From assembly GCF_017654505.1 (NCBI RefSeq), contig NC_054535.1, forward strand, positions 44,647,164-44,711,163: 64,000 bases of DNA. Reading direction: 5' to 3'. The translations under genes and the position numbers were made by a program. The DNA is from Polyodon spathula. Taxonomy: Eukaryota > Chordata > Actinopteri > Acipenseriformes > Polyodontidae. The notes beneath the pieces were generated by a model. That model was not told where the DNA came from and made no database searches. It saw nothing but the letters and a program-made list of their open reading frames with translations. Of the stretch, positions 28,737 to 40,150 are shown in pieces (positions within the stretch are counted from its first letter, which is position 1; every line of letters starts with the position of its first letter).

Positions 28737-31700
28737 GTGCAGTTATAGGAAGTGAGTACATGGAGTGATAGAAGATAGAATCACACAGATTTGCCTTGCA
28801 AAATAAAATATTACCCAATGACTGAACAGCATGAACAATGGCATTTCAACAGCAGTAATGCCTTTAAAAGGCAGCAGACAACCAATAACTTATATAAGGC
28901 TGTACAGTGTATTATTTGGGGCTGCTCACAGTTATTCGTTAGAACAGACTTTTCCTTAAAAGTGACCTTTGCACTAATCTCATTATTTCCCGTTGCTGCC
29001 TCTGTGCTACATACAGATTAGATTAGAAAGAAGTGTGTGGCAAAACAAAATGGAACTGAAGACAATTCAGTGTTAGGGTGCAATCCATCAGTTAATATAT
29101 ATGAACAGAGAAATATAAAAACTACCACAACTGCAACAATATGACACACACAAGAGACAGCAGCAATCAGCTGTGAGAATGTTACACAAGTGACCGCCAG
29201 AAACTTTACGTGGGGCGATCAGAGTCAGGAGTGGAAAATATCACTTGGCTACATTTTTCAAATACTGCTGAGTTATAAAACTGTGTGTGTCTCCACAATC
29301 CTGAAGATACAGCATGTCCAAAACAAATGCCTCTACGTAGCAAAATACGCAATGCCACGTCTTAGCTGGGGAATAAAAAAGCACTTTCAGATGAGAGCCG
29401 TACTTCACAATTGATACTATAAAAGCAGAACCCTGTAGAAATATGTTTGCAATATTTTTATTCCTACTCATTGTAACCCAACTGAGATTCTCCCTTTCAG
29501 TGCATGTACTGCTTCTACATTTCTTTTTTTGGAACTAATGCACAAAGATCACATTGTAATGTGTCAAGTTCAAACTGGGATTAGGTTGTAATTCCTTTTG
29601 CTATCCATGAGCCAAACTGCCCCACCCCCTTCCCCCTCTTCCCCAAGTGCAGTAGTGAGGGAGCACTGAGCAGACTCACTTGAGCACTGCAACACTATGT
29701 GCACTGGAGACCAAATCAAATGAATAATACTGCGGGTGGCTGGTGAAGGTCTGATTAGGGAAAAGTTTAGAGGGACTGATCTGAAATGAGAAGTACTTAC
29801 ATGCTTATAAATTGGCCATAGTAGGACTGCCATATGCTGTATACCTGCATATCAAATACTGTACCCATTTTACACCAAACTGGAGTGCTTCATCACAATA
29901 ATACATTAATAAACTAAAACCTACAATCATCTAGATTAAATAATAGACAAACTAGGGAATCCATCAGACATTATGGATCATAACTTATAATATATTTTTT
30001 TTATATATAATATAATTATATTTTCCGAACAAGCTAATGGATTACAGTGCTAACATTTCACTTCCTGTAGCCAGGTACAAACCAAACAGGAAATAAAGTC
30101 TTGGAATTTATCAGGTTATTACATTAAAAGGGGCCCTTCACATTTTCAAAACACAGTAAAGGCAAATTATTATTTTACAATATGTTTTGCAACAAGCTTA
30201 AGTTTGCTTTAGTTTTAAATCTTGTGTAACAAGATCAGTATTGAGGAAGTGGTAAAAAAAAAAAAGAAAAAGAAAACTGTTTTCAAGAGAGTAAATTTCT
30301 GCACACTAAGTTGTTTTTAATATTTCAAGACGGGTCAAGTGTACCAATAAGGGAAGCAAATCACTGCAATGAAACATACCAACTAGCAACAAGCTTTTCA
30401 ACTGCAGCTCAGACACTAGTGCAGTGAAGAGAGTTCCTATAACAACATTCCATTTCAGTAAACAAAATCAAAGGGCTATACACCCCTTTGGCTAAGCGAC
30501 CAGATGTTAAACGCATTTGGTATTCTGAAATTGTTAAATAAATTAAAGCCTACTGTATAAAAACAAACAGTATTGGTACTGTAAATAATTATCAGTTATC
30601 TTTAAACATTTCAAGTAATACTTTAAAATAAGAAATCTGTTATAACTTATTTTATCTTCAAAATGTACTATTGAAAAAGGTGCAATACAATTCAGAGAAG
30701 GAAAAAAAAGAAGGTGTGTGCACCGTGTTTAAGGTTAGCTCAGTATGCACACATCTTGAAAGCAAGTTATTTTGCTATATTAACACCTGAACGACTGACT
30801 GAGGGAAATGGTACTCTGGTGCATTTATGGGTGGCAAAACGTGTGTCACCGCATATGTGGAAGGTTTCTGTGCTTTGGGCTACTGTAGCAGGTATGATCC
30901 TTTTTACAACTGAAATAAAATAAAGATATACAACATATTTGGGTTTAAAACGTAAAAAAAAGTTAGTTTTCTGCAAGCTGACATTTCGTTGCATGCGAGA
31001 TTTGTGCTACCCCTCCCCTCATATTGAGTCTTACCAAGATGTCAAATCGTGTAGTCTTCATCTGCTTTAATTAAAGTTCTTAACAATTTGTCCCTATATG
31101 TGCCTGCGTTCGGTGTTTATATAGTTAAAACTTCAGCCTTCATGTTTCCCAAACACACAACGGCTGTAACATTGAAACCAAAACTACAGCACATTTTTCC
31201 TTAACTACAGTACAGTTCTACCTCTTAAGAAACCAACACGTTAAGGACTGCATATAATTTACCCCATTAGTAACTCTTCCACTCACTCATTTAAAACGTA
31301 TAACAAAAAAATAACAGAAACATGTATAGGATCGGCTTTGTTTTCCACCTTTAACGAAATGTAATCGTTGCCTTGTTGAACTGCCGAGATATGCCAGCAG
31401 CACTGTTTTATGTCAAATATATACGCCGTGTTTAAAACACACATTACTACAAAGAGAAAAAAACTATACAGTCTGTTATGCAGCATTAACAATGTAAGTA
31501 ATTGTCACAATACAGAAACGCAACATTTATGACAACAGACATGAGTAAGACAAACACCACAAAACAGCAGGGTATGTTTAGCCATTCCAGCAGACTTCGT
31601 AATTACCAAAAAATCGTTATCTTTACGTTTTACTGTTTTCCCTTAGAACCAAACATTAGAAGTCTGCACTCCAAAAAAAGAGTATGTGTGTTAGACCTTC
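28737..31700. other. No recognisable feature
   Basis: AT-rich intronic DNA next to GAB1 exon 1. The short frames carry no motif. It could hold regulatory sequence that cannot be identified from one genome. Confidence 0.4.
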
Positions 31701-31717
31701 ATATAGTTTTTACTTAC

Positions 31718-31789
31718 GTAACGTCTCAACTTTTTCTCAGGCGGAGACTTTCTCAGCCACCCCGAATACACGACATCTCCTCCGCTCAT
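31718..31789 (-). CDS. GAB1: GAB1 first coding exon (partial gene, exon 1 only)
   Basis: The minus strand reads ATG at 31789 and encodes 24 residues beginning [19 protein letters not shown] and ending KLRRY. The exon stops at 31718 and is followed at once by a consensus donor GTAAGT (31717-31712). This matches the N terminus of vertebrate GAB1, which as I recall it starts [19 protein letters not shown] and also splices after residue 24. GAB1 is a cytoplasmic docking protein: its N-terminal PH domain, whose first strand begins here, binds phosphoinositides, and the rest recruits SHP2, PI3K and GRB2 downstream of receptor tyrosine kinases such as MET and EGFR. The start is chosen by homology; an in-frame upstream ATG gives an unrelated extension. 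No other GAB1 exon was found, so the remaining PH domain and the tail must lie beyond position 1. GAB2-4 are alternatives, but this N terminus fits GAB1 best. Confidence 0.93.
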
Positions 31790-32660
31790 GTTCTCGCTCT
31801 TTTTTCCTTGAGTTGACTCGTTTGTTTGTTCAACAAAAAGCAAAAAATGTATAGATGTAAGCCAATAAATGTACGTCAAGTGTCTATCGACATTGAAGAA
31901 CACAGAATATAAACTGTCTCTATCTGGACTACGGTGATGGTAGGCTACAGACAGAGATACCAACACCCCTGCTTTCTAGGGCAGTAGCTTCAATCCTAAT
32001 GGAATAATAATCAATTTCACTCAAAGTCAATACAACCACTTTTGCCAACGCTAGAACCGATGGTAAACTTTATTTTTCACTTTTTCAGTGTGCGCAGTTC
32101 GGTGTGTTCTTAGTTCTTTCTCTCTCGGGGATCGTCTTTCTCCAGGAATGAGTTGTTACTGTGTTCTCTTTCCAAACAAACTGCAAGCAATCAAACTCGC
32201 CAAGTTCTAAATTCAAGGTGCAGGTTGTTTGTGTCTTCTCTCAGAGTAAAACCCACTCTTCCAAGACCGTTTTCTACTTCTTTCGGTAGTTACTTTCACT
32301 GCAAGTTTTGTGTGGTTTGATTACACCTGGGATTTTCGATTTCCCCCGACCTTCCACAGTTCCAGTCTCTTTCCTTCTCCCTGTTGGTCGATGATTGACA
32401 GCCCGAACGGCTATTCGCTCACTCAAACCAGACTTTCCTTAAACCAGCCTCCAAGGTGGGTGGGGCCGAGAGACAAACATGGAAAAGCCCAACTGCGCAA
32501 CATGACGGGATATGTAGTTCTTCAGGATTCTATTATGGAAGAGGCGCTGGCGAAGTTTTCATAGTTAGCTGCTCATGCACTGCACTCAGTACAGATATCT
32601 TGGTGGTGGATCACATTCTTTGGCAATATTTCGACAGTCGTTGCGAGTCCAACATTTTTT
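31790..32660 (-). promoter_or_regulatory. GAB1: Probable GAB1 5' UTR and promoter region
   Basis: This stretch lies immediately upstream of the GAB1 start codon. By eye it has more CpG than the AT-rich flanks (clusters near 32090-32140, 32330-32430 and 32455-32560) and carries no recognisable repeat. It includes GGGTGGGGCC-type GC boxes near 32456-32467 and a ZNF143-like site listed separately. I see no obvious TATA box. The transcription start cannot be placed from sequence alone. Confidence 0.5.
32495..32518 (-). promoter_or_regulatory. ZNF143/Staf-like binding site
   Basis: On the minus strand this reads ACTACATATCCCGTCATG followed by TTGCGC. It closely fits the promoter motif ACTACAnnTCCCAgnATGC bound by ZNF143/Staf, and the TTGCGC end resembles half of an NRF1 site. 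Such sites sit near start sites of TATA-less promoters, often bidirectional ones, and this one lies 706 bp or more upstream of the GAB1 ATG. The motif is seen; binding is inferred. Confidence 0.5.
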
Positions 32661-35023
32661 TCCCCTCATGTTAACCCTAACCTGTACGTTCAGTTAGTTA
32701 ATTACGATGGTAAAATTCATACCCATCATCAAAGATATGGCCACCAGCACCAGTTACATTTGCTTTAAACTGAAAAATATCTCAATTATGAATACAAAAA
32801 TAAAAAAATAAATAAAACATGCATTGTTATCACAGTTGCGCAAAAATAAAGTGCCAACATATAAGGCAGATCTGAAAGATCAAGTTGGGGCAAGAGATTC
32901 CCAGATTATCCCTTATGAAAGTGCTTTATAGTAAAAGCATAGTGAAACCTTGGTAAAACATAGGTAAGTGTTGCTAAGACCGAAAATGTATGGTAAACAT
33001 ATTAATAAGCATGGGAAACCATGGGAAACTAATGATAAATGCAGTGTATAACCACAGGAAAAGCACAGGGAAACTGCAAAAATACTGTGGTAAACATTTA
33101 TAAGGGATTGATCACCTTAAAAGGCACCCATCTATAGCAAGACCATCACCCCTTACCCCTTAGAAGGTTACCATTATAACAAAAACACCCAATTTTGTTT
33201 GCTGACCAGATGGTATTCTCTCCTCCTGCTGCATGTAGCAACCTGCTTGGCTGCATGTACGCAGCAGAGTTCAGAAAAAGGTTCTAAAGCAGACCATTGG
33301 AAGAATGTAAGCAATGTGAATCGTCACAGCAGACTGCTTTTCAGTGTGTGTGGCAGAATGCTGGAACAAACATGGGACATTATTCGTATAAAATGTGGTC
33401 ACCATACCATGTAATGTATATGAGATTATTTCAGCTATGCAAATAGTTTTTTTTTTTTTTTTTTTTTTAATGACTAATGTTAGAGTAGTGTTACATAGAT
33501 AATGCTAGGGATCTCTGAATAAAATTTAACATGACCATATTGCACATTGTTTTGTACAAATTATTTTATTTCACAAAATAAGCATTGCAGTACTTTATTT
33601 AGAAAATACCTGTATATTATCATTATATATTATTATTATATACTGTAATATATAATAATATATTATTATAAACTGTTAGGTGTTACATTTGACACAGTTA
33701 TTTTGATTATTCCAAGACAACTAGCTAACTACCCTTAGCCTTATACTGTACACAGCACAGTGTAACGTCATCATTATCAGTTTGAAACTAAATATTTGTA
33801 GAAACAGTCAAATGTAATTTCATATCCTATAACAGGCCCACTATAAAACAATGTCATATTGTAACCAAAGATATGTCATGTACAACAAATGAAGACATTA
33901 AATACAAAACTGCTACACACCAGAGCACAATGTTCTAAAATTAATTTGCTTCTCTTAGAGGAAAAGAGAAACTTGCATAGGGTTGTCTTCTCATTACATT
34001 TATGTATAAATGGACAGCTGCCAAGTGAGCTTGCTAAGAGCTTCTTATAATTTAAGCCAGGAGAGCACTTAGAATTTAAGGTCTTCACCATCTACAGCTT
34101 TTTCCTATCCTGGAATAATACACTATACATGTTTTCAGTAATTACTTTGCACACAGTGGAATCATCTGCCTCAGTAGATTAAAATATGGAACTCTGTGAA
34201 TGCTTTTAAGAATAAGTCGAGTCAATACTTAAACAAGAGACTTGTATTTGATTGCACCCCCTTGAATGTACACTTTAATGGAGGCTGAGTTGAAATCTGC
34301 TTGTGGCTTGTGGCCCATGGGGGTTCTTAAAATCAAGGAAAATATTCTGGAATTGTCTTTTTCCCAAAACTCATTTTTTTCATATACTGCACATTCTGTT
34401 CCTTTTAGAATAGTGCATACCCCCATCAATCTGGACAAAACTTGTTTGGCAGTGTATTGAAATTTATGTTGTTTATTACTTGATTCATAAAGTCCAATGT
34501 TCTGACAATTTCTAAAGCAAGAGCAATCCATTGCAAGTTTGATTGCTGGCACCTAGTGGTTAATATTAATTGGATTAATTCCATAGATTAAAACAATCAA
34601 ACAAAATATGTTTGAATTTGTGCCTATTGTCCCATGTGAGGCAAAAGAAAAAATGCTTATCATGTGAATGAAAAATGTGGAATCGACTCATTTGCATATA
34701 CATTGCAGCACTAGATACATCTTTATTTGTTGTCTGGTTCTGAGCAGACAACTATGATCTAGCTGCAGGTCAAGGGGTTAAACAACACAAGAAAAATAAT
34801 GTATCTACACATGAAATAGAAGTAGAGTGTCCATTTCTTTAAGCTACGAAAATAAAAATGTCCAAAACGCAATTCAGTATAAAATGATTTAATAGTAAGT
34901 ACAATAATCAGTAGATAATGTGCACATCTTAGATGTACATTATAAAACATATATGTAACTGCTAAGGTTACAATACAAACATCACCACTACTAATATGTT
35001 TCTTTTTGCTAAAGGTGTAATTT
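32661..35023. other. Unclassified; imperfect GGTAAA/ACCATG-type repeat at about 32920-33110
   Basis: The stretch 32920-33110 repeats short motifs of the form GGTAAA, GGGAAAC and CCATGGGAAA, a diverged simple or MITE-like repeat. A possible LINE tail (WNHLP... NAFKNKSSQYLN in plus frames, about 34150-34230) is too weak to call. The rest is AT-rich, with a poly(T) at 33447-33468. Confidence 0.35.
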
Positions 35024-35121
<98 letters not shown>

Positions 35122-35157
35122 ATAGATATATAGATATATATATATATATATATATAA
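35024..35157. repeat. (AT)n(GT)n(AT)n compound microsatellite
   Basis: AT run, GT run (about 35077-35107), then AT run. Confidence 0.95.
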
Positions 35158-35555
35158 TACCCTATTTACCCTACTAAATATTTCTCAAATTTTATCTCTG
35201 ATTTCTCCCACTTTTTAAAATACAATTAAACATATCATTTCATTCTTACTGACCAATATTACATATATGATTGCAAGTCCCCAAAATTTTGTTGTTTAAA
35301 AAAAAAAACATTTTTTTCTTTACTGTTTCAGCCTAGGACATCTTCACTGCCCCAAACTATTAAAAGTGGGAAACAACCTCAAACTAATTTCCAGTACAGT
35401 AGAATCAATGCCAGTCTTGGTGTCCGTGGTAATTAGGGATCTACCTAATTCGCGATTTCTGGAAATTGAGTGGGGTTACCGCGAAATTCACCTCTTTAGG
35501 GGCCAATGCATACCGGACTACTTTTTATGCCATGTTTTGTGCATTGCATTCAGGC

Positions 35556-35582
35556 AAATAAAATAAAATAAAATAAAATAAA
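35556..35582. repeat. (AAAAT)n microsatellite
   Basis: About five AAAAT units. Confidence 0.9.
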
Positions 35583-35816
35583 AACATCCTTAGACAAATA
35601 ACATTTTTAAAAAATACTCCAAAGCGGTTAACTTTCTTGTTTACTGTTCAAATTACAACAATATTTTAATCAGCTTACCAGTGCGCCTGTACTTGTTTTT
35701 CTGTGACCTGTACTGCCCAGTAGGAGGTGGGAGAAAGTCAGTATTGTATTGTTGTATTATACTGATAGATAACCCCTAAGTTTTCTTAGTTTACATTTAG
35801 GGTTAAAGTTGTGATT

Positions 35817-35989
35817 GTAACATGATCTCTTTAGGAGCGCCAATGGCTGAGGGGTCATGGGTCACAGGATTGCTACGTCTGTGCATTGGCAGCACTATAG
35901 TAGGTCCTGTTCCTTGCCAAATAAAGCTACGTTATATTTACAGTACTGAGTCAGTGCACAATTAATAAACTAACAAACAGTGTATTACA
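35817..35989 (+). mobile_element. Ty3/Gypsy 5' LTR (173 bp)
   Basis: The segment begins TGTAACATGATC and ends GTGTATTACA, so the termini are TGTAA...TTACA inverted. It contains CCAAATAAAGCTACG (polyadenylation signal) near 35919-35933. Directly after it comes TTTGGCGACGGGGATT, the TTTGGCGAC primer-binding-type motif seen after the LTR in fish Gypsy elements, and then a gag start. Short LTRs like this suit that family. Confidence 0.83.
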
Positions 35990-36054
35990 TTTGGCGACGG
36001 GGATTAAAAAATAAATAAATAAAAAATAAATAACAGTACCCAGCTGGAAGAAAA

Positions 36055-36340
36055 ATGCCGGTATTTGGAAGCATCAGCAAGTACGATGAAGACAGTGACT
36101 GGACAGAGTACATGGAGCAGCTGGGACCCTATTTCACAGCAACACTCTCATCAGAAGATGAAGATTATACCTGTAAAATGGTTTCTTTGTAGGATGATGA
36201 ACTCCACACAGTGTGAACTCCTGGTCTCCATGCTGCTTGCTCATGAGGAATAAACTGAACTTGTACCCAGAGATCATTGATATAAGCTTTTTTTTGGCGC
36301 CAAAGCCCACAACACCGTCAACTATTGTCCAAATTTCAAA
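36055..36340 (+). pseudogene. Ty3/Gypsy gag N-terminal remnant
   Basis: The ATG at 36055 opens MPVFGSISKYDEDSDWTEYM then EQLGPYFTA. This matches the start of Gag in a common fish Gypsy lineage (MPV.G....E...DW..Y.E.L..YF.A). Stops follow from about 36190, and a later stretch (LAPKPTTPSTIVQ, about 36295-36330) resembles another Gag segment. The remainder is interrupted by an inverted repeat. Gag forms the virus-like particle in which such elements reverse-transcribe. It lies 66 bp after the LTR, as expected. Confidence 0.75.
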
Positions 36341-36441
36341 AAGAAGAACAGTAAAGAAAAGAGGGGGAAGGGGTGGGATATAGATGTGTGGAGTTCATCT
36401 TCCTACGAAGAAACCATGTTACAGGTAATCTTCGTCTTCTT
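36155..36441. repeat. Inverted repeat inside the gag remnant
   Basis: The left arm (about 36155-36210) contains ACCTGTAAAATGGTTTCTTT and ATGATGAACTCCACACAG. The right arm (about 36386-36441) is its reverse complement with scattered mismatches. Arms are about 55 bp and the spacer about 175 bp. It could be a foldback/MITE insertion or a local inverted duplication; Gag-like sequence in the spacer favours the latter. Confidence 0.7.
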
Positions 36442-37954
36442 ACCGAATCATTTAGGGCAATAGGGTAGTTGGTAGAAGTTATTAGAGGAAGACACGGAAT
36501 ACCTAGTGTAAAGTAGGCTGAAAACAAGACTTATTAAAGTTGTAACAAAAATAAAGTGTCAGAGGAGGCCCAGGTAGCAGCGTGGCAGATGTCCTGTATT
36601 GGGCATATTTTAGTTTTGCCCCTATATTAATCCTACCTTACCCAGTGGTTTTGAAAGGTACTGAAGATGGTATCCTTTCAATGCTGCAACAGAACTTGAT
36701 GCAGGGTGAGATGCAGATTAAATTTGTCTGTTTGAAGTCAGTTCTGCCCTGGTTTTGTGATCCCCCTACTGAGATCACAGTCTCTAGAAATGCAGTGACA
36801 TTTTAATTTCCTGTAGCCAGAGTCTGAACTGTGGTAACCTAAATACTATTATATTTGCGACTTTTATTATGCTTTTTTCGCATATGAAAAAAAGAAAACA
36901 AACGTATGTGGTCAGCAATATTTCTGGAGCAAAATAAGTTTTATTGTGATTTGCCAAATATTTTGGTCACAAATATTTATGGCTTTACAGTAGTTAAATA
37001 TCGTCTGAGGCATGATGTGTTTCCTTGGGGTCTTAGATGGTAGCCCCACCAAACACTCTAGCCACCCTAGGGTGGGACCTACAGAGTGACATTCCCAGGC
37101 AGGAAGCTGGAGATTGCAGCATTGTGAACATTGATGGAGGGTAGGTAGCACCCCTGTGAAACAGGTAGCTGAGACATGATAATAAATGTCGATAGAAAGA
37201 CCCCAAGTGGTGCTCGAATTTCGGATCGCACCCGAGGATGACGTTCATCTGTATAATCTGAAACCTGAAAGTTTCCACCCTTTTAATTTAAAATGTGTTT
37301 ATTTATTATCCTTGACTAAGTAGGTTTTGTATTTGTTCAGATAAATATAGCTCTTTAGTAGTTCCTCTTCAGTCTTTAGGCAGCCAACATCAACTGCAAA
37401 GTATTGTTGAAACGTCTTCCTGCAGACTGCTGCTAACACTGTAGGTGTAAAGCACCGCATACGCTATTTCCAGGATCTCAGAAATCCAAAACCTTTAGGC
37501 CCAGTGAGGAGCTGAGAACAAGACTAGTTCCCCCACAGTCTACTATCCAAATATAGTTGGCCTAATGTCAGGGACAAGTATGCCTACATATGCCTATCGA
37601 CAAAGAAATGGATTGGATTGTGTGCCATGGCTGATCCACGATGAAAACATGAGCAAATAAAGTGGTAGATGGCATTCCTCAGTAGTGAGAGAGAAACTAA
37701 AAAAAATATTGTAAACTGAATCCAGCAAGTAGGTTGCTTGGATTGTGATGCTTATCGGTCGAAGTATGTCCTGGCAAATGGTTTTCAGCACAGTGCAGAT
37801 TGTTGGAAGTCAGGATGATTTTAGTGAAGGTGATAGTTGTGGTCACTACTTCTCTGATGAGTCTGCTCCTTGAAAGTTGCCACCTTGTAGTTCCCAAAGA
37901 AGCTTGATGTTGAGGAAAACGGGAAGATATAGTTAAAAGAAAAAAGTGACACCC
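36442..37954. other. Unclassified segment between gag remnant and tandem LTR element
   Basis: No protein motif could be supported on either strand. Moderate GC near 37020-37240. It may be decayed Gypsy internal sequence or another repeat. Confidence 0.35.
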
Positions 37955-38402
37955 TGTGACAGGCTGGCGAGTGGATTGAGGCTCAGAGACAGAATAAAGG
38001 CAAAAATAAAGTTCTTTATTAAATAAAATAGTCAAATAAACAGGCACAAGGGCCAACGGAAAGAGGTTCAAAAATAAATAATCAAAATGAACTTACAAAA
38101 TAACAGTCAGGTTCCGGGTCTTTAAACAAGATATTCCTTTCTTTTAAAAACACAAAACTCTCCAACACAAAAGCAAACTCCAAACAAAAGAACACACCCC
38201 AAACAGAAAACACACACACTACTCACTGCCAGCCAGGGCCTCTCCCCTGGCTTTTCTCCCCTGTGGCTGGAGCCCAATTAATCAATAATTATTCAATTAG
38301 AGCTCCAGCCACATTCTCACATGTTTTTCTGGCAGGGAGAAATTTAACCCCCTCCCTGCCAGTTCCAAACATGTTCATATAGACAGGGAGTTCCCCGTCA
38401 CA
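37955..38402 (-). mobile_element. LTR 1 (3' LTR of copy 1)
   Basis: 448 bp, from TGTGACAGGCTGG to CCCCGTCACA on the plus strand, with inverted TGTGAC/GTCACA termini. On the minus strand AATAAAGAAC (about 38010) gives a polyadenylation signal followed by a T-rich stretch. CACCC precedes it (37950-37954). Confidence 0.92.
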
Positions 38403-38609
38403 TATTCCCCCCCTTGTGCCTAGCACACATGGCCCCAACGGCCACCTCCCCCCTCAAGTCCCAAAGTCCTTTGTCCGGTCCCGGGACGGGGAGACATCCG
38501 TGGTCCATGGGGGCGGCCAAGGTGGAATATTCAGTTCCCCATCTGGCGTCCTCCCAGCAGGACTGGACCCTCACGACCGGGCTCCCTCTGGTGGCGGAGG
38601 CGGGAACGG

Positions 38610-38810
38610 CGGCCCGGCTCCCTCTGGATCTCTTGGCGACGCGAGACCCCCTGGCCCCTCTAGCGACACTGAACCCTCTAGCGGCGCTGGCGACGCTAGA
38701 CCCTCTGGCGGCGCTGGACCCCCTGGCGATGCTGGACCCTCTAGCGACGCTGGACCCCCTGGCATTGCTGGACCCCCTGGCGACGCTGGACCCTCCGGCT
38801 CTCGGGATGG
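38610..38810 (-). repeat. 18-bp Gly-Pro-coding repeat (copy 1)
   Basis: Units of 18 bp (CTGGACCCTCTGGCGRCG type). The minus strand reads GPASPGGPA; the plus strand reads collagen-like GDAGPS by chance of composition. An almost identical block is at 41520-41700 in copy 2. Confidence 0.8.
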
Positions 38811-38944
38811 TAGCTCCATCCTCTCTAGCTCTCGGGACGGCAGCACCTTCCCCCTGGGCGACGGCGGGCCAACAGCGACCCCAGGCGATGGTGGACCAGC
38901 ATCCCTAGGAGAAAGCACACTGAGAGTCTCTCTAGGCGATGTGG

Positions 38945-39560
38945 GCAGACAGGCAACCCCAGGCTATGCAGGCAGGCAGGCAACCCCGGGCGATGCGGGC
39001 AGGCAGGCAGGCAACCCCGGGCGATGCGGGCAGGCAGGCAGGCAGGCAACCCCGGGCGATGCGGGCAGGCAGGCAGGCAGGCAGGCAGGCAGGCAACCCC
39101 GGGCGATGCGCAGGCAGGCAGGCAACCCCGAGCGTTGCGGGCAGGCAGGCAACCCCGAGCGTTGCGGGCAGGCAGGCAACCCCGAGCGTTGCGGGCAGGC
39201 AGGCAACCCCGAGCGTTGCGGGCAGGCAGGCAACCCCGGGCGATGCGGGCAGGCAGGCAGGCAACCCCGGGCGATGCGGGCAGGCAGGCAGGCAACCCCG
39301 GGCGATGCGGGCAGGCAGGCAGGCAACCCCGAGCGGCGGGCAGGCAGGCAGGCAACCCCGGGCGATGTGGGCAGGCAGGCAGGCAAGCAACCCCGGGCGA
39401 TGCGGGCAGGCAGGCAAGCAGGCAACCTTGGGCGATGCGGGCAGGCAGGCAGGCAAGCAACCCCGGGCGATGCGGGCAGGCAGGCAAGCAGGCAACCTTG
39501 GGCGATGCGGGCAGGCAGACAAGCAGGCAACCCCAGGCGATGAGGGCAGGCAGGCAACCC
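38945..39560. repeat. GGCA-rich minisatellite (copy 1)
   Basis: Roughly twenty units of about 23-31 bp built on GGCAACCCCGGGCGATGCGG plus a variable number of GGCA tetramers. Four consecutive units (about 39120-39230) share GAGCGTTGCGG instead and show recent local amplification. Confidence 0.93.
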
Positions 39561-39663
39561 CGGGCGATGTGGAGCAGTTGGCCTCCCCAGGTGATGCGAG
39601 TAGTTGGCCTCCCCAGGCGATGCAGAGCAGTTGGCCTCCCCAGGCGATGGCTAACAGCGCCCG

Positions 39664-39957
39664 CTGTTCCCCCTCTGTTGAAGGTGGAGGGAGAGACAGC
39701 TCCGGCTGTTCTCCCTCTGCTGGTGGTGGAGGGAGAGACAGCTCCGGCTGTTCTCCCTCTGCTGGTGGTGGAGGGAGAGACAGCTTCGGCTGTTCTCCCT
39801 CTGCTGGTGGTGGAGGGAGAGATAGCTCCGGCTGTTCTCCCTCTGCTGGTGGTGGAGGGAGAGGCAGCTCTGGCAGTTCTCCCTCTGCTGGTGGTGGAGG
39901 GAGAGGCAGCTCCGGCTGTTGTCCCTCTGCTGGTGGTGGAGGGAGAAACAGCACCCG
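39664..39957 (-). repeat. 42-bp minisatellite, 7 units (copy 1)
   Basis: Seven near-identical 42-bp units encode the 14-residue repeat PELSLPPPPAEGEQ on the minus strand. Confidence 0.92.
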
Positions 39958-39984
39958 CTGTTCTTTCCCCTTCTTGGGCCGTGG

Positions 39985-40150
39985 ACGCACCGACTCCTCC
40001 CGCTCAGGCCGTAGACGTTCGGGCTCCTCCCTCTCGGGCCGTGGACGTTTGGGCTCCTACCTCTCGGACCGTGGATGTTCGGGCTCCTACCTCTCGGACC
40101 GTGGACGTTCGGGCTCCTCCCTCTCGGGTCGTGGACGTTCGGGCTCCTCC
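39985..40150 (-). repeat. 30-bp minisatellite (copy 1)
   Basis: About five 30-bp units (CGTTCGGGCTCCTCCCTCTC core). The minus strand reads REEPERPRPE or GRSPNVHGPR depending on frame. Confidence 0.85.

Larger units (their letters stand above)
38571..39990 (-). pseudogene. Repeat-rich C-terminal part of the retroelement protein, copy 1
   Basis: A minus-strand frame of 352 codons (38932-39990), with a further frame at 38571-38918. In order it holds a basic start (MRPRPKKGKEQ), seven 14-residue repeats of the type LPPPPAEGEQPELS, a long Cys/Pro/Ala tract from a GGCA-rich minisatellite (PACPHRPGLPACLP), and finally Gly-Pro-rich 6-residue repeats ending PPPPPEGARS. A frame change separates the last part. 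All repeat units (42, about 27 and 18 bp) are near multiples of three, so frames stay open. Low-complexity protein; no catalytic motif. Confidence 0.55.

Noticed and set aside
31691..31966. 91-codon frame extending GAB1 exon 1 upstream
   Set aside because: The upstream part has no GAB similarity, and the end runs past the GTAAGT donor. Only the 24 codons from ATG 31789 to 31718 are accepted.
34090..34240. Possible further LINE tail (WNHLP...NAFKNKSSQYLN)
   Set aside because: Only about 25 residues in two frames resemble a LINE ORF2 end, and no 3' tail is seen.
38571..38918. Collagen-like Gly-X-Y reading on the plus strand
   Set aside because: It comes from an 18-bp repeat with GGC/GGA every nine bases. 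There is no signal peptide or collagen end domain, and it is antisense to the retroelement protein.
38945..39560. Possible CRISPR-like array
   Set aside because: Units are directly adjacent tandem repeats without unique spacers, in vertebrate DNA; this is a minisatellite. The same holds for 52364-53165.
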